Below, piece after piece: positions 16,734 to 25,540 of a stretch of 64,000 nt of DNA (position 1 is its first letter; each line of letters starts with the position of its first letter). The stretch comes from Blastopirellula sp. J2-11 (GTDB lineage: Bacteria; Planctomycetota; Planctomycetia; Pirellulales; Pirellulaceae), in the NCBI RefSeq assembly GCF_024584705.1, contig NZ_CP097384.1, positions 620,001 to 684,000 of the forward strand. Direction: 5' to 3'. The position numbers and the translations under genes were made by a program. The notes under the pieces were generated by a model, which saw only the letters and a list, made by a program, of their open reading frames with translations, did not search any database and was not told the DNA's origin.

Positions 16734-17912
16734 TTACCAATCTCCGACGCTGCCGTCTGCGTAGAAGACGCGCTGCAGCAGCTCTTGTTGGAACGGATGC
16801 CGCTTGATTTCTTCCTCATTGATGTTGATTCCCAGGCCGGGACGCTGATTCGGCTTAACGGTTCGCGTCTTCGGATCAATTTGAAACCCTTCGTCGACCA
16901 CTTCGTAGCGCCAAGGAACGTCGTTTTGCACCGACTCGCAGATGATATAGCTGGGTTGCGAAAAGCCGAACTCCAACGACGCAGCGGTGCTGACCGGCCC
17001 TTGCGGGTTGTGCGGCGCCAGCGCGATTCGATACGCTTCGGCCAGCGCCGCGATCCGTCGCGCTTCGCTTAGTCCGCCGCAATGCGTGATGTCGAGCTGG
17101 CAGATTTCACACGCTTGGGCGGCGAACAGATCGCGAAACGCCGCTAAGTGATTCAGCCGTTCGCCGGTCGCAATCGGCGTCGCGACGGCGGCGTTAATTT
17201 TCGCGAGGCCCTCAATCGATTCGGGCCAGCAAGGCTCTTCGAAGAAGTACAGGTCATACGGCTCCAGCGCTTTTGCGAACTTCATTCCCATCGCCGGCGA
17301 AGGACGGGCGTGACAGTCGACCATGATGTCGATATCAGGGCCAACCGCATCGCGCATCGCTTCGACGCAAGCGACTGCGGCGCGAACCGGTTTGGCGCCT
17401 TCAATTGGCATGGTCGGCGGAACGGCCATCGACTTGAACGCCGAGTAGCCATGTTCGACCGCTTCGATCGCCAGGTCGGCGAACTGCTTGGCGTTGTCGA
17501 CCGGCGTTTCGTAGAAGTCTTCCATGCGACCGCCGCCCAGATGCGAATAAAGTCGGATGGAGTCACGGACCGGACCTCCCCACAGCTTGTGACAAGGGAC
17601 GTTGTGCACTTTGCCGAGAATATCCCACAGCGCAAGATCGACGCCGGCCAGCGCCGTCGCGCGGACGATGCCTGTGCCGTGCCAGAAGTGTTGTCGCCAC
17701 ATCATCTGCCATAGATATTCGATGCGCGTCGGGTCTTCGCCGATCAGCAGTTGCGCCAAGTCTTCAATCGCGCCGACGACGCTGCGCGTATGCCACTCAA
17801 GGGTCGCTTCTCCCCAACCGATCAAGCCAGGTTGGTCGGTCGTGATTTTGACGAAGACCCAATTGCGCATCCGAGCGTGGCAAACCAAGGTTTCGACGCG
17901 GGTAATTTTCAT
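16734..17912 (-). CDS. Enolase-superfamily sugar-acid dehydratase (galactonate/mannonate dehydratase-like)
   Basis: A 392-residue mandelate racemase/muconate lactonising-type enzyme that would abstract the alpha-proton of a sugar acid and eliminate water. The capping domain starts with [20 protein letters not shown]. Metal ligands are visible as Asp in VDCHARPSP, Glu in FFEEPCWPE and Glu in TGERLNH. The D-x-H-x-R pattern (DCHAR) and a His in LAPHNPQGP are typical of the galactonate/mannonate dehydratase subgroup. ATG 17912 begins the family-like sequence; a longer in-frame opening has no domain support. The symporter stop lies 5 bases upstream, so the two genes are closely coupled. Confidence 0.9.
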   Translation of the reverse strand: MKITRVETLVCHARMRNWVFVKITTDQPGLIGWGEATLEWHTRSVVGAIEDLAQLLIGEDPTRIEYLWQMMWRQHFWHGTGIVRATALAGVDLALWDILGKVHNVPCHKLWGGPVRDSIRLYSHLGGGRMEDFYETPVDNAKQFADLAIEAVEHGYSAFKSMAVPPTMPIEGAKPVRAAVACVEAMRDAVGPDIDIMVDCHARPSPAMGMKFAKALEPYDLYFFEEPCWPESIEGLAKINAAVATPIATGERLNHLAAFRDLFAAQACEICQLDITHCGGLSEARRIAALAEAYRIALAPHNPQGPVSTAASLEFGFSQPSYIICESVQNDVPWRYEVVDEGFQIDPKTRTVKPNQRPGLGININEEEIKRHPFQQELLQRVFYADGSVGDW

Positions 17913-17917
17913 GCGAT

Positions 17918-19642
17918 TTAGAACACCACTCCCGAGAACGTAATGAACAACGCGGCCATAACGACGACGAACAATCCCCACCAAGTGACGACGCTCGTGT
18001 ACCAGTGATCGCCAAGGTTGTTGAACAGATTTAAGCGAGACCAGTTGAAAGTCAGCTGATCGGTGATTTGGTCTGCCCGCGGCGGCGCCGTCGCCAAGCT
18101 GACGCCGATGCAAACGGCGACGCACAGCAACCAATTGATCGCCGCTTGATTCCAATAAGGACTCAGCCAGGCCGGCGCGCTCGGATCGAAGTGCAGGTAA
18201 AGCTTCATCAAGATCCCTGAAGCGAAGCCGATGCAGATCGCCGATAATGCTCCGGCCGAATTGATGCGCCGCCAGAGAATCCCGAGTAAGAAAACGGCGG
18301 CGAACGGCGGAGCGAAGAACGCGTAGAGCGATTGCGCGTATTCAAACAGGCTCCCTCCGATCTCGCCGACAAATCCGCCCAGTGTAATCGCGATCGCCAG
18401 GACGACGATCGAACTAATCACGCCGACGCGGACCAGTTGCTTGTCGCTGGCCTCGGGAACCAACAGCCGCTTGTAGATATCGAGCGTCAGGATCGTCGAC
18501 GTCGAGTTGAGCACCGAGTTGATTGTCGATTGAATCGCGCCAAAGAGCGCCGCCAAAAGCAGTCCTCGCAGGCCGGCGGGAATCAATGTTTGAATCAGGC
18601 TGACGTAACCCTGATCGGCCGCCGGTTTCACTTCGTCCCAGGGGCGAAGCATGATTTCGGGATGGAGCGCGAAGAGCACCATCCCGGGCAAGACCGAAAT
18701 CAGCGGGAAGAAGACCTTCACCCAGCCGGCCAACACGATTCCCATGCGCGCATGGTATTCATCTTTGGCGCCCAGCACGCGCTGGATCATGAATTGATTG
18801 AGTACGTTGTACCAAACGCCGACCGAGAGGAGCAATGGAATCAAGCTGATCGTCGGCGTGATTGGATGGGTGACGCCTTGATAGAGGGACAAGCGATTGT
18901 AGGAATCGCCGTTGGTGAGATGCGTCAGATGTCGATTCACCGCTTCCGCCCATTGGCCTTCTTTCCCTTGGTTGCGCTCCAGCATCAAGGTAAAGCCGTC
19001 CCAGATCGAGCCCTCTGCGCCGGCCAGCGCTTGCAGACCCAGCACGCTGACGAGCACTCCCCCAAGGATCATCACGACGACTGTAAAGAGATCGGTCCAT
19101 GCGACGCTCGATAGCCCGCCGTAAATCGCCCAGACGCCGGCGACAATTCCCAGCGTGATGATCGAGAACCACAGACTCCAACCAAACAAGCTTTGCAACG
19201 CCAGTCCGCCGCCATACAAGACGGTCGCTAGAAAGGCGACCACGTTGCTCAGCACCGTGACAAAAGCGAACATCTGCCGGATCGAAAGACTGAATCGCTT
19301 CTCAAGAAACTCGGGTATCGTAAATACCTTGGTCGCCAGCAAAAAGGGAATAAAGAACCAGATCAATAGCGAGAAGGTGACGACATTCGCCCACTCCATC
19401 AGCGAGACGCAGACGCCGAACACGACTGCCGAGCCGATCATGCCGATAAAGTGTTCGCTGCTGATATTGGAAGCGATAAACGACCCGCCGACGACATACC
19501 AAGGGAGTTTTCTGCCTGCCAAAAAATAGTCTTGGCTGCTCGCTTGTTCTCCTCGTCCGGCCCAAAATCCGATCATTCCCAGCATCACAAAGAAGCCGGC
19601 GAAGACGACGTAGTCCCAGAAGTCGAGTGAAAACGAAGGCAT
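17918..19642 (-). CDS. Sodium:solute symporter (SSS family)
   Basis: A 574-residue integral membrane protein of the sodium/solute symporter family, with about 13-14 transmembrane helices. Hallmarks are the N-terminal [20 protein letters not shown] with [10 protein letters not shown] right after it, typical of SSS sugar and sugar-acid transporters (the sodium-site helix), the [13 protein letters not shown] helix and [23 protein letters not shown] 19642 ([18 protein letters not shown]) is the start; upstream in-frame sequence is not conserved in kind. It follows the oxidoreductase gene after 130 bases that contain a strong hairpin, and precedes the dehydratase by 5 bases. The probable cargo is the sugar acid handled by the operon. 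Confidence 0.92.
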   Translation of the reverse strand: MPSFSLDFWDYVVFAGFFVMLGMIGFWAGRGEQASSQDYFLAGRKLPWYVVGGSFIASNISSEHFIGMIGSAVVFGVCVSLMEWANVVTFSLLIWFFIPFLLATKVFTIPEFLEKRFSLSIRQMFAFVTVLSNVVAFLATVLYGGGLALQSLFGWSLWFSIITLGIVAGVWAIYGGLSSVAWTDLFTVVVMILGGVLVSVLGLQALAGAEGSIWDGFTLMLERNQGKEGQWAEAVNRHLTHLTNGDSYNRLSLYQGVTHPITPTISLIPLLLSVGVWYNVLNQFMIQRVLGAKDEYHARMGIVLAGWVKVFFPLISVLPGMVLFALHPEIMLRPWDEVKPAADQGYVSLIQTLIPAGLRGLLLAALFGAIQSTINSVLNSTSTILTLDIYKRLLVPEASDKQLVRVGVISSIVVLAIAITLGGFVGEIGGSLFEYAQSLYAFFAPPFAAVFLLGILWRRINSAGALSAICIGFASGILMKLYLHFDPSAPAWLSPYWNQAAINWLLCVAVCIGVSLATAPPRADQITDQLTFNWSRLNLFNNLGDHWYTSVVTWWGLFVVVMAALFITFSGVVF

Positions 19643-19702
19643 GAACCAGGGGTCTCGTAGATAGCGGAAAGAGCAAACGATCGGTCGATCGCCGGATGGA
19701 CT

Positions 19703-19730
19703 GCTCAGGCGGCGACTTCGCCGCCTGAGC
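19703..19730. other. Strong intergenic hairpin between oxidoreductase and symporter genes
   Basis: GCTCAGGCGGCG (19703-19714) and CGCCGCCTGAGC (19719-19730) form a perfect 12-bp stem around a 4-base loop. No T-run follows on either strand, so it is not a standard intrinsic terminator. It may be a transcript-processing or stability element that sets different levels for the first gene and the rest of the operon. Confidence 0.6.
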
Positions 19731-19772
19731 AAGTTGTCATAACGATCTCAAGAACAACCGCGTATCGAAGCG

Positions 19773-21041
19773 TTAGCTGGCGCGACCGAAGTTGGGCACC
19801 TTCAGTTGCTCGCCACCCTTGAGGGCCGATTGATGAGCGACAATCCCCGGCGCCGTGAAAGCGACCGCTTCGTAGACGTCGACGGCCGGACGGCGATTAT
19901 TGGCCACGGCGTCAATAAACTCGTTCGTGATAAACGGATGTGAGCCTTCGTGGCCGCTTCCATGTCGCAACGGGGCCGGCAGCATGTCGGTCTTCCAGAA
20001 CTCAGGAATTTGGTATTGCTCGAAGGCAGGCAAGCTGCGGACGAACCCGGCGTCATCTTTTTCGGTTTGCTGACCGCTGCGAATGATCACTGGACCTTGC
20101 CCGTTCGGAGTGTGCCCGTAGAAGCTCATCTTGTCGCCGATCCATTCGGCTCGTTCGCCGCCGCGATGGGCGCCTTTCCACCAAACTCGGACGTTAAAAG
20201 CCAGTCCCGATTCGGTTTTGAACATCGCCGATTCGTTCCAAAACGGATTGTTGTAGGCGTTGTCTTTGAGCGAAGGCGAATCGTCTCCCCAGCCTTGGCA
20301 CATCACTTCGGTCAGGCGCTCGCCGGTCACGCCTACATAGTGAGCGGTGCAGTGCGTAGGGTAATTCATCGGCGGAAAACCATAACGCCAAGTGCGTTTT
20401 CCGTTCTCATGGAACAACGAATCGAGTCCGTCATGCTGATATTCCGATTCACAGTAGATCAGGTTGCCGAACTTGCCTTCCTGATACATCTGGCGAGCCG
20501 AGATCGTACTTTGCTGCCAATAGCTGGTTTCGGCCATCATAAAGCTCAGCCCGGTCCGCTTGACCGTCTCGATCAGCTCTTCGCATTCTTCCAGATTCAT
20601 CGCGGCGGGGACGGCGCAAAGGACATGCTTGCCGGCGTTGAGCGCGGCGACGCTATGTCTTACATGATCGGGCGCAGGCGTAAAGATCGCCACCGCGTCC
20701 ATGTCTTTCGCTTGGGCGAGCATCGCTTCGAGCGAGTCGTATTTCGTCTCGCATTTGTAGGTCTTACTTAGCGCCTCTAGACGTTCTGGCCGCAGTTCGG
20801 CGACCCCGGTCACTTCGCACAGGGGATGCTCGTGAAACTGAAAGCCGAGGCCAAAGCGACCGCCGACGATGCCGACCCGAACCTTCTTGGGCTTTGATTC
20901 GGCGGCATGCAGAGAGCTAGGCGACAGGAGACCGGCGCCGGCCGCCAAGCCGCCGGTCGCTTGTAGAAAGGAGCGGCGCGTGACCGGGGAAGCGCCGCTA
21001 GCAGGTAGGCGATCAGCAAAATCGGCGGAATTCATGGGCAT
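19773..21041 (-). CDS. Gfo/Idh/MocA-family oxidoreductase with Tat signal
   Basis: A 422-residue NAD(P)-dependent oxidoreductase family member. The Tat signal is TRRSFLQATGGLAAGAGLL near residue 20-38, so it is exported folded with cofactor. The Rossmann domain follows with VRVGIVGGRFGLGFQFHEHP, CEVTGVAELRPERLEAL and VAIFTPAPDHVRHSVAALNA, then GKHVLCAVPAA in the position of the usual GKHVxxEKP motif; the conserved Lys is replaced here, which raises doubt about classic dehydrogenase chemistry. The second domain is typical up to the C-terminus. AAGGA precedes two candidate ATGs (21041 and 21035). First gene of the sugar-acid operon, with operator-like repeats about 80-110 bases upstream. Confidence 0.9.
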   Translation of the reverse strand: MPMNSADFADRLPASGASPVTRRSFLQATGGLAAGAGLLSPSSLHAAESKPKKVRVGIVGGRFGLGFQFHEHPLCEVTGVAELRPERLEALSKTYKCETKYDSLEAMLAQAKDMDAVAIFTPAPDHVRHSVAALNAGKHVLCAVPAAMNLEECEELIETVKRTGLSFMMAETSYWQQSTISARQMYQEGKFGNLIYCESEYQHDGLDSLFHENGKRTWRYGFPPMNYPTHCTAHYVGVTGERLTEVMCQGWGDDSPSLKDNAYNNPFWNESAMFKTESGLAFNVRVWWKGAHRGGERAEWIGDKMSFYGHTPNGQGPVIIRSGQQTEKDDAGFVRSLPAFEQYQIPEFWKTDMLPAPLRHGSGHEGSHPFITNEFIDAVANNRRPAVDVYEAVAFTAPGIVAHQSALKGGEQLKVPNFGRAS

Positions 21042-21092
21042 GGTTCCTTGGCGATGAAAGTTTGGGGGCCGCGTCAAAAGTTGCCGGCGAAA

Positions 21093-21153
21093 GTCAATTG
21101 ACGCTTTTTGGCGCCAATGTCAAAAAGTTAGTTGCGGTTGGTGCCAATGTCAA
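21093..21153 (-). promoter_or_regulatory. Promoter of the sugar-acid operon with twin TTGGYGCCAA operators
   Basis: On the minus strand a -35 TTGACA (21148-21153) is followed after 17 bases by -10 TAACTT (21125-21130). Two copies of TTGGYGCCAATGTCAA sit at 21108-21123 and 21138-21153, exactly 30 bp apart. The first contains the perfect palindrome TTGGCGCCAA; the second has TTGGTGCCAA inside the promoter spacer. A further perfect palindrome GTCAATTGAC is at 21093-21102. The layout fits a dimeric repressor of LacI or GntR type; the regulator is not known. The same spacer is the upstream region of the divergent DUF1559 gene at 21293. Confidence 0.6.
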
Positions 21154-21292
21154 GTAAGCTCTGGAAAGTTCAAGTCGAATTCAGCAAATTCCTGTCTTTT
21201 GAATTTGATGGGGACACAGCACAGAGAGTGAAACGCCCTTTCCCGCAAGGTTGATCTATTCATCGAGTCTAATTTTTCCAATCGGAGTGCTG

Positions 21293-22285
21293 ATGATGAA
21301 TTCTCGCTATCGCAATCGTTCTGGATTTACCCTCGTCGAGTTGTTGGTCGTTATCGCGATCATCGGCGTTCTGATCGCTCTGCTGTTGCCGGCTGTCCAG
21401 CAGGCGCGCGAAGCGGCTCGGCGAATGTCTTGCAGCAATAATATGAAGCAGCTTGGTCTGGCGCTGCACAACTATCATGATACGCACCAGTCGTTCCCGT
21501 TTGGTTCGCGGCATCTCTTTGAAAGTTCATGGATGCTGTCGATTTTGCCGCAAGTCGAACAGTCGTCGGTGTTCGATCAGTTGGAATACGGAGATTTCTC
21601 CGGCTATCCCAACGGCGCGAACGGCACGCTGCTCAATAATTGGACGCCTAATTTTAATTGGTGTCCGTCGAGTCCCGCTAACCGACTTAATAAGCGGGAT
21701 GACTATGACAATCGGTTCTCGACAACTTCGTATGTTGGCGTTTCGGGAGCGACGACCAGTGCGACGGATTCGACCGACCCGACGGGAGCAGGGCGTTGCG
21801 GTTCCGGCACGCAAGGCTACGCTTGCGCAAATGGGATGATGGTTGCCAATATGGTGACCAAAATGCGCGACGCAACCGACGGGCTGACGAATACGCTCAT
21901 CGTGGCGGAACAGTCCGCAATGGGGAAGAACAGCACCGGCGGATTGGCCGACATTCGTTCGAGTTATGAATGGGGATGCTGGGGCGGAGTAGGCGCGACG
22001 GTTCCGCCGCCGCAAGCTGGAGCGACTGGCGACTCCTATACCTGGGCCACAACGCCGTGGTCGCGTAATACCACCACGATTCGTTTCCCGATTGGTACGC
22101 TCATCGAAGGAAGCGGGAACCATACCGACGGAACCAATAGCGCCATCCATTCAGAGCATCCTGGCGGAGCGCTTGCCTTACGCGGAGATGGCAGCGTCGC
22201 CTTCGCCGCCGAAACGATGGATATGGCGGCTTTGCGAAACCTTTGCATTCGTGACGATGGCAACGTCATCTCCACACCGCTTTAG
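21293..22285 (+). CDS. DUF1559 pseudopilin-like protein (pair 3)
   Basis: About 330 residues. The N-terminus MMNSRYRNRSGFTLVELL carries the prepilin-type cleavage motif, then the hydrophobic helix and AVQQAREAARRMSCSNNMKQ. The C-terminus has SEHPGGALALRGDGSVAFA, the DUF1559 ending with a slightly divergent core. ATG 21293 or 21296 can serve; the CGGAG site at 21283-21287 fits the second better (8 bases). The first 64 residues differ from those of the DUF1559 protein at 23105 at a single position, and about 41 bases of untranslated leader are also nearly the same, showing a recent duplication or gene conversion. Confidence 0.92.
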   Translation: MMNSRYRNRSGFTLVELLVVIAIIGVLIALLLPAVQQAREAARRMSCSNNMKQLGLALHNYHDTHQSFPFGSRHLFESSWMLSILPQVEQSSVFDQLEYGDFSGYPNGANGTLLNNWTPNFNWCPSSPANRLNKRDDYDNRFSTTSYVGVSGATTSATDSTDPTGAGRCGSGTQGYACANGMMVANMVTKMRDATDGLTNTLIVAEQSAMGKNSTGGLADIRSSYEWGCWGGVGATVPPPQAGATGDSYTWATTPWSRNTTTIRFPIGTLIEGSGNHTDGTNSAIHSEHPGGALALRGDGSVAFAAETMDMAALRNLCIRDDGNVISTPL

Positions 22286-22342
22286 CGGATGCTTGAAGTG
22301 ATCGTATTTTGCGATGATCGACGAGGAGAGAATCTAGATCGC

Positions 22343-22376
22343 GAAGGAAATCCCCTCCCTTGAGAAGATTTCCTTC
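22343..22376. other. Inverted repeat between DUF1559 pair 3 genes
   Basis: GAAGGAAATC (22343-22352) and GATTTCCTTC (22367-22376) form a perfect 10-bp stem with a 14-base loop. No T-run follows. It lies between the DUF1559 stop and the lipoprotein start and may reduce read-through or stabilise the upstream message. Confidence 0.5.
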
Positions 22377-22458
22377 CTCGTGCGATAAAGTCTGTCGCCG
22401 AAATGTGAAGACGATGGCATAGCGTCCCCTACTTGAATCAGACACAGGATGAATTGCG

Positions 22459-22902
22459 ATGCAATTAAGTTTCGTAAGTTTTGAGTGGTTGAAACCCCGC
22501 AGGTTTTTCGTCGCAACATGTTTGCTCGGAATATATGCGCTCTCGGGATGCTCGCAGAGGAGTGCGTTTGAATCGTCGGTCGTCGGCAAGGTAACGCTCG
22601 ACGATAAGCCGGTCCCCCAAGGAGCCATCGTATTGATTGATCAGACGGGGAAGTTAGCGACGTCCGCTCTGGAGCCAGACGGCGGTTATTCGCTCCGGTG
22701 TTCGCCTGGCACGTATCACATCGCGATTTCTCCGCCGCCTCCGGCTGATCCATTTGCACCGAAGTCGGCGGAGACGCAGCTAGATGTAGTAAAGATTCCC
22801 TCGAAGTATCGTGACGTCGGCACAAGCGGACTCACGATCGACGTGAAGGAAGGCGAAAATACGCTTGATGTTCAACTGGTGGCCGCGCCCCAGCGAAGAT
22901 GA
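22459..22902 (+). CDS. Small lipoprotein with transthyretin-like fold (partner of DUF1559 pair 3)
   Basis: A 147-residue lipoprotein. The hydrophobic signal ends in LSGC at about residue 31. The mature domain begins SSVVGKVTLDDKPVPQGAIV and continues with EPDGGYSLRCSPGTYHIAIS, the same strand pattern as the other paired lipoproteins, and ends in IDVKEGENTLDVQLV. Downstream of its DUF1559 partner by 173 bases. Probable periplasm- or surface-facing anchored protein, function unknown. Confidence 0.85.
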   Translation: MQLSFVSFEWLKPRRFFVATCLLGIYALSGCSQRSAFESSVVGKVTLDDKPVPQGAIVLIDQTGKLATSALEPDGGYSLRCSPGTYHIAISPPPPADPFAPKSAETQLDVVKIPSKYRDVGTSGLTIDVKEGENTLDVQLVAAPQRR

Positions 22903-23104
22903 ACTCTCCTTTCTCGTCGGCATGATTTCCTGTCGCGGTGGGATTGGTTTAACGCATTTTTAAAATATAAGTTGCGGCGATATTGCGATATGCAAAGGAA
23001 AAAATATCGCCAACAAATGAGCGAGCACTTGGTTCGCGCCAGTGGAAAGTTTTCTCACAAGATTGATCTAATCATCGAGTCTTATTTTCTCAATCGGAGT
23101 GCTG

Positions 23105-24079
23105 ATGATGAATTCTCGCTATCGCAATCGTTCTGGATTTACCCTCGTCGAATTGTTGGTCGTCATTGCGATCATCGGCGTTCTGATCGCACTGCTGTTG
23201 CCGGCCGTTCAGCAGGCGCGGGAAGCGGCGCGACGAATGTCTTGCAGCAATAACATGAAGCAGATCGGCCTGGCGCTGCACAACTATCATGATACGTTCG
23301 GCTCGTTTCCGGCCGGAGGGATTTCTAATATCTCGACCGAGAGCAGCGGCTTCTGCTCGATGGCGCCGTCAGGAGGCGGAGGGATTTCTTTTTCCCAGGC
23401 TCCTTGGACCGTTTTGATCTTGCCGTTTATGGAAGAGAATGCGCGCTACGATAATTTCAATTTTGGCGCCGGGTTTATCTCGATCCAAGACGCCAGCGCG
23501 TTCGGTAACGCGGATGCCGCGAATCGGACCGAATGGTTTCGCAATTGCGCCAAGTACCAATGCGATTCCGATCCGAACAGCAACGAGGAAACTCGTTCGA
23601 ACAATTACTTTGGCGTTCAAGGGGGCGAAACGCCGTTCTGTTCCAACAGCGCCGGAGTCCGAGTCTGGAACAAAGATGGAATGATCTTTCACAATTCCAA
23701 TACTAGGTTTCGTGACGCTCTAGATGGAACGACGAATGTTTTTTTGGTCGGCGAAACAAACGTTCAATCGACTTTGTTATCGAATCCGTCGCCGCTGCAA
23801 TATTATTCGTGGTCTTCCAGCGACTGGCCCCGCAGCGTTGGCGAGCCCTCCCAGGTCGCTTCGGCGTTGCTGCCGATCAACACCGCCGATCCCAGCCCCA
23901 GCGCAGGGCATAAATTTGACGTGCAGTCGCGGACATTCGGCAGTTTCCACCCCGGCGGATGTCAATTTGCAATGGCGGACGCATCGGTCCATTTCATTCC
24001 AGAAACTGTCGACTTGACGATTTATCGCACGCTTGCCAAACGGGCTGATGGATTGCCGGTCGGTGGTTTTAGCTTCTAA
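23105..24079 (+). CDS. DUF1559 pseudopilin-like protein (pair 4)
   Basis: About 324 residues. The N-terminal 64 residues match the pair 3 protein except for Ile in place of Leu after MKQ, while the rest is different in sequence. The C-terminal block SFHPGGCQFAMADASVHFIP is the standard DUF1559 ending. GGAG at 23096-23099 serves ATG 23105 or 23108. An AT-rich stretch with ATATTGCGATAT lies at about 22970-23010 in the upstream spacer. The lipoprotein and GntR regulator genes follow. Confidence 0.92.
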   Translation: MMNSRYRNRSGFTLVELLVVIAIIGVLIALLLPAVQQAREAARRMSCSNNMKQIGLALHNYHDTFGSFPAGGISNISTESSGFCSMAPSGGGGISFSQAPWTVLILPFMEENARYDNFNFGAGFISIQDASAFGNADAANRTEWFRNCAKYQCDSDPNSNEETRSNNYFGVQGGETPFCSNSAGVRVWNKDGMIFHNSNTRFRDALDGTTNVFLVGETNVQSTLLSNPSPLQYYSWSSSDWPRSVGEPSQVASALLPINTADPSPSAGHKFDVQSRTFGSFHPGGCQFAMADASVHFIPETVDLTIYRTLAKRADGLPVGGFSF

Positions 24080-24131
24080 GCCTTTTCGTTCCTTTCCTTT
24101 CTCTTTCTGCTCGATTGGGGGCAAGTTCGCT

Positions 24132-24557
24132 ATGCGCCAACGATTTCGATACGTATCGGGGACACTTGTCTGTATGTTGCTGCTATTCGCGATGAACGGC
24201 TGCGATTTTGGCTCTGACGAATTAAAGCGGTATGCAATGTCGGGGACCGTCACCTATGACGGCAAACCGATTCCGTTTGGGGAAATCACCTTCACGCCGG
24301 ATACGACGCAAGGAAATTCTGGTCCCGGGGCAGTGGCCACCATTCTCGAAGGGGCGTACCATGTGACAGGAGAAAAAGGGTTAATCGGTGGTCCGCATGT
24401 GATCTCCATCACCGGCTATACCGGCGTGCCTGACAATGGGGCGGTGATGGCGGGAACTGCTTCGCAGCCGAAGCCGCTCTTCGCTCGCTATTCGACTAGT
24501 GATGATTTGCCGCTCGAAAACACGACGCTTGACGTCGAAGTCCCAAAGAAGCGATAA
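24132..24557 (+). CDS. Small lipoprotein with transthyretin-like fold (partner of DUF1559 pair 4)
   Basis: A 141-residue lipoprotein; the signal ends in MNGC near residue 24. The mature part carries YAMSGTVTYDGKPIPFGEIT and GGPHVISITGYTG, again the fold seen in the other three lipoproteins. ATG 24132 begins the signal peptide. It lies 52 bases after the DUF1559 stop and only 14 bases before the GntR regulator gene, so these three genes are likely one transcript. Confidence 0.85.
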   Translation: MRQRFRYVSGTLVCMLLLFAMNGCDFGSDELKRYAMSGTVTYDGKPIPFGEITFTPDTTQGNSGPGAVATILEGAYHVTGEKGLIGGPHVISITGYTGVPDNGAVMAGTASQPKPLFARYSTSDDLPLENTTLDVEVPKKR

Positions 24558-24571
24558 ATTCGCCGATTACG

Positions 24572-25438
24572 ATGTCCATTACGACTTATATTTATGAAGA
24601 CCTAAAGGCTCGGCTTTCTTCCAGTCAGGAATTGCCGGTTCAGCTGACGCTCGAATCACTCGCCGATTTTTATGAGGTCAGCTTTTCGCCGGTGCGCTCG
24701 GCTGTGAATCGGCTGATCAAACAAGGCTTGATTGAAAAGGGAGATGACAGACGTCTGACCCCCAAAGCGACGCGCAAACGTTCGCAAGCCAAGGAGCATG
24801 ATCAAGCGCTGCCGGCGCCTCCGCAAGACATGTACGAATTGATCGCCAACGATTTCGTCCGGCTCAGCTTAGAGGGCGTCGCGATCGACTTGCGCGAAGA
24901 AGCGACCGCCAAGCAATATGGCATCAGTCGTTCAGCTTTGCGGATCATCTTCAATCGACTCGCCGGCGCCGGGCTGATCGAGCATATTCCGCGTTGCGGT
25001 TGGCGTTTGCGTCCCTTTTTACAAAAAGACATGCAGGCGTTCTTGGAAGTTCGCGAACTGTTAGAACTGAAGGCGCTCGATTTGGCCAAGTTGCATCTTG
25101 TCACCGAAGACTTGCAAGCGATCTTGGCCGGAAACATTTTGCCGGCCTCCAAAAAAGAACATCCTCAAATCGATAATTCGCTGCACGCTTATATCATCGA
25201 AAAAGCGGACAACATCTACATCCAAGACTTTTTCCAGCGACAGGGGAAATACTATGGCATCCTGTTTGATTGGGAAGAAATGGACCGTCAAGCGGCGATC
25301 GAAACGGTCGAGCAGCATCAGGCGATTCTTCACGCGCTGATCAAGAAGAACTGGTCCGCCGCACGCAAAGCGCTCTCTTTCCACATCCAGAACAATCACC
25401 CGGTGCTCAGCAAGATTCGTCCTTCCGCCGAAACGTAG
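24572..25438 (+). CDS. GntR-family regulator with two winged-helix domains and FCD-like C-terminal domain
   Basis: A 288-residue regulator. The first winged helix is at residues 8-65 (LTLESLADFYEVSFSPVRSA, VNRLIKQGLIEKGDDRRL). A second complete one is at about 88-150 (LREEATAKQYGISRSALRII, FNRLAGAGLIEHIPRCGWRL). The C-terminal helical domain (MQAFLEVRELLELKALDLAK to the end) resembles the FCD ligand domain of the FadR subgroup, with HAYIIEKADN and HQAILHALIKKNWSAARKAL as family-like blocks. Ordinary FCD-GntR proteins have one DNA-binding domain, so the tandem arrangement is unusual. It is 14 bases after a lipoprotein gene. It may control the DUF1559 genes or the sugar-acid operon; neither is proven. 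Confidence 0.88.
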   Translation: MSITTYIYEDLKARLSSSQELPVQLTLESLADFYEVSFSPVRSAVNRLIKQGLIEKGDDRRLTPKATRKRSQAKEHDQALPAPPQDMYELIANDFVRLSLEGVAIDLREEATAKQYGISRSALRIIFNRLAGAGLIEHIPRCGWRLRPFLQKDMQAFLEVRELLELKALDLAKLHLVTEDLQAILAGNILPASKKEHPQIDNSLHAYIIEKADNIYIQDFFQRQGKYYGILFDWEEMDRQAAIETVEQHQAILHALIKKNWSAARKALSFHIQNNHPVLSKIRPSAET

Positions 25439-25463
25439 GTCGCACCGATCGCGATACGACGAC

Positions 25464-25497
25464 AAAAAAAGGGAAGCGGCGACTGGCGCGGCTTCCC
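25464..25497 (-). terminator. Intrinsic terminator of the peroxiredoxin gene
   Basis: On the minus strand GGGAAGC (complement of 25491-25497) pairs with GCTTCCC (complement of 25471-25477) and is followed at once by seven T (complement of 25464-25470). It lies 44-77 bases past the stop of the gene at 25541 and may also stop convergent transcription. Confidence 0.8.
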
Positions 25498-25540
25498 GGG
25501 GTTGGTTCGACTTAAAGCGATGCGCAAAATCGCCCGACGC

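Noticed and set aside
19703-19730. Intrinsic terminator between oxidoreductase and symporter genes
   Set aside because: The stem is strong but no T-run follows on either strand, so it was listed as a hairpin only.
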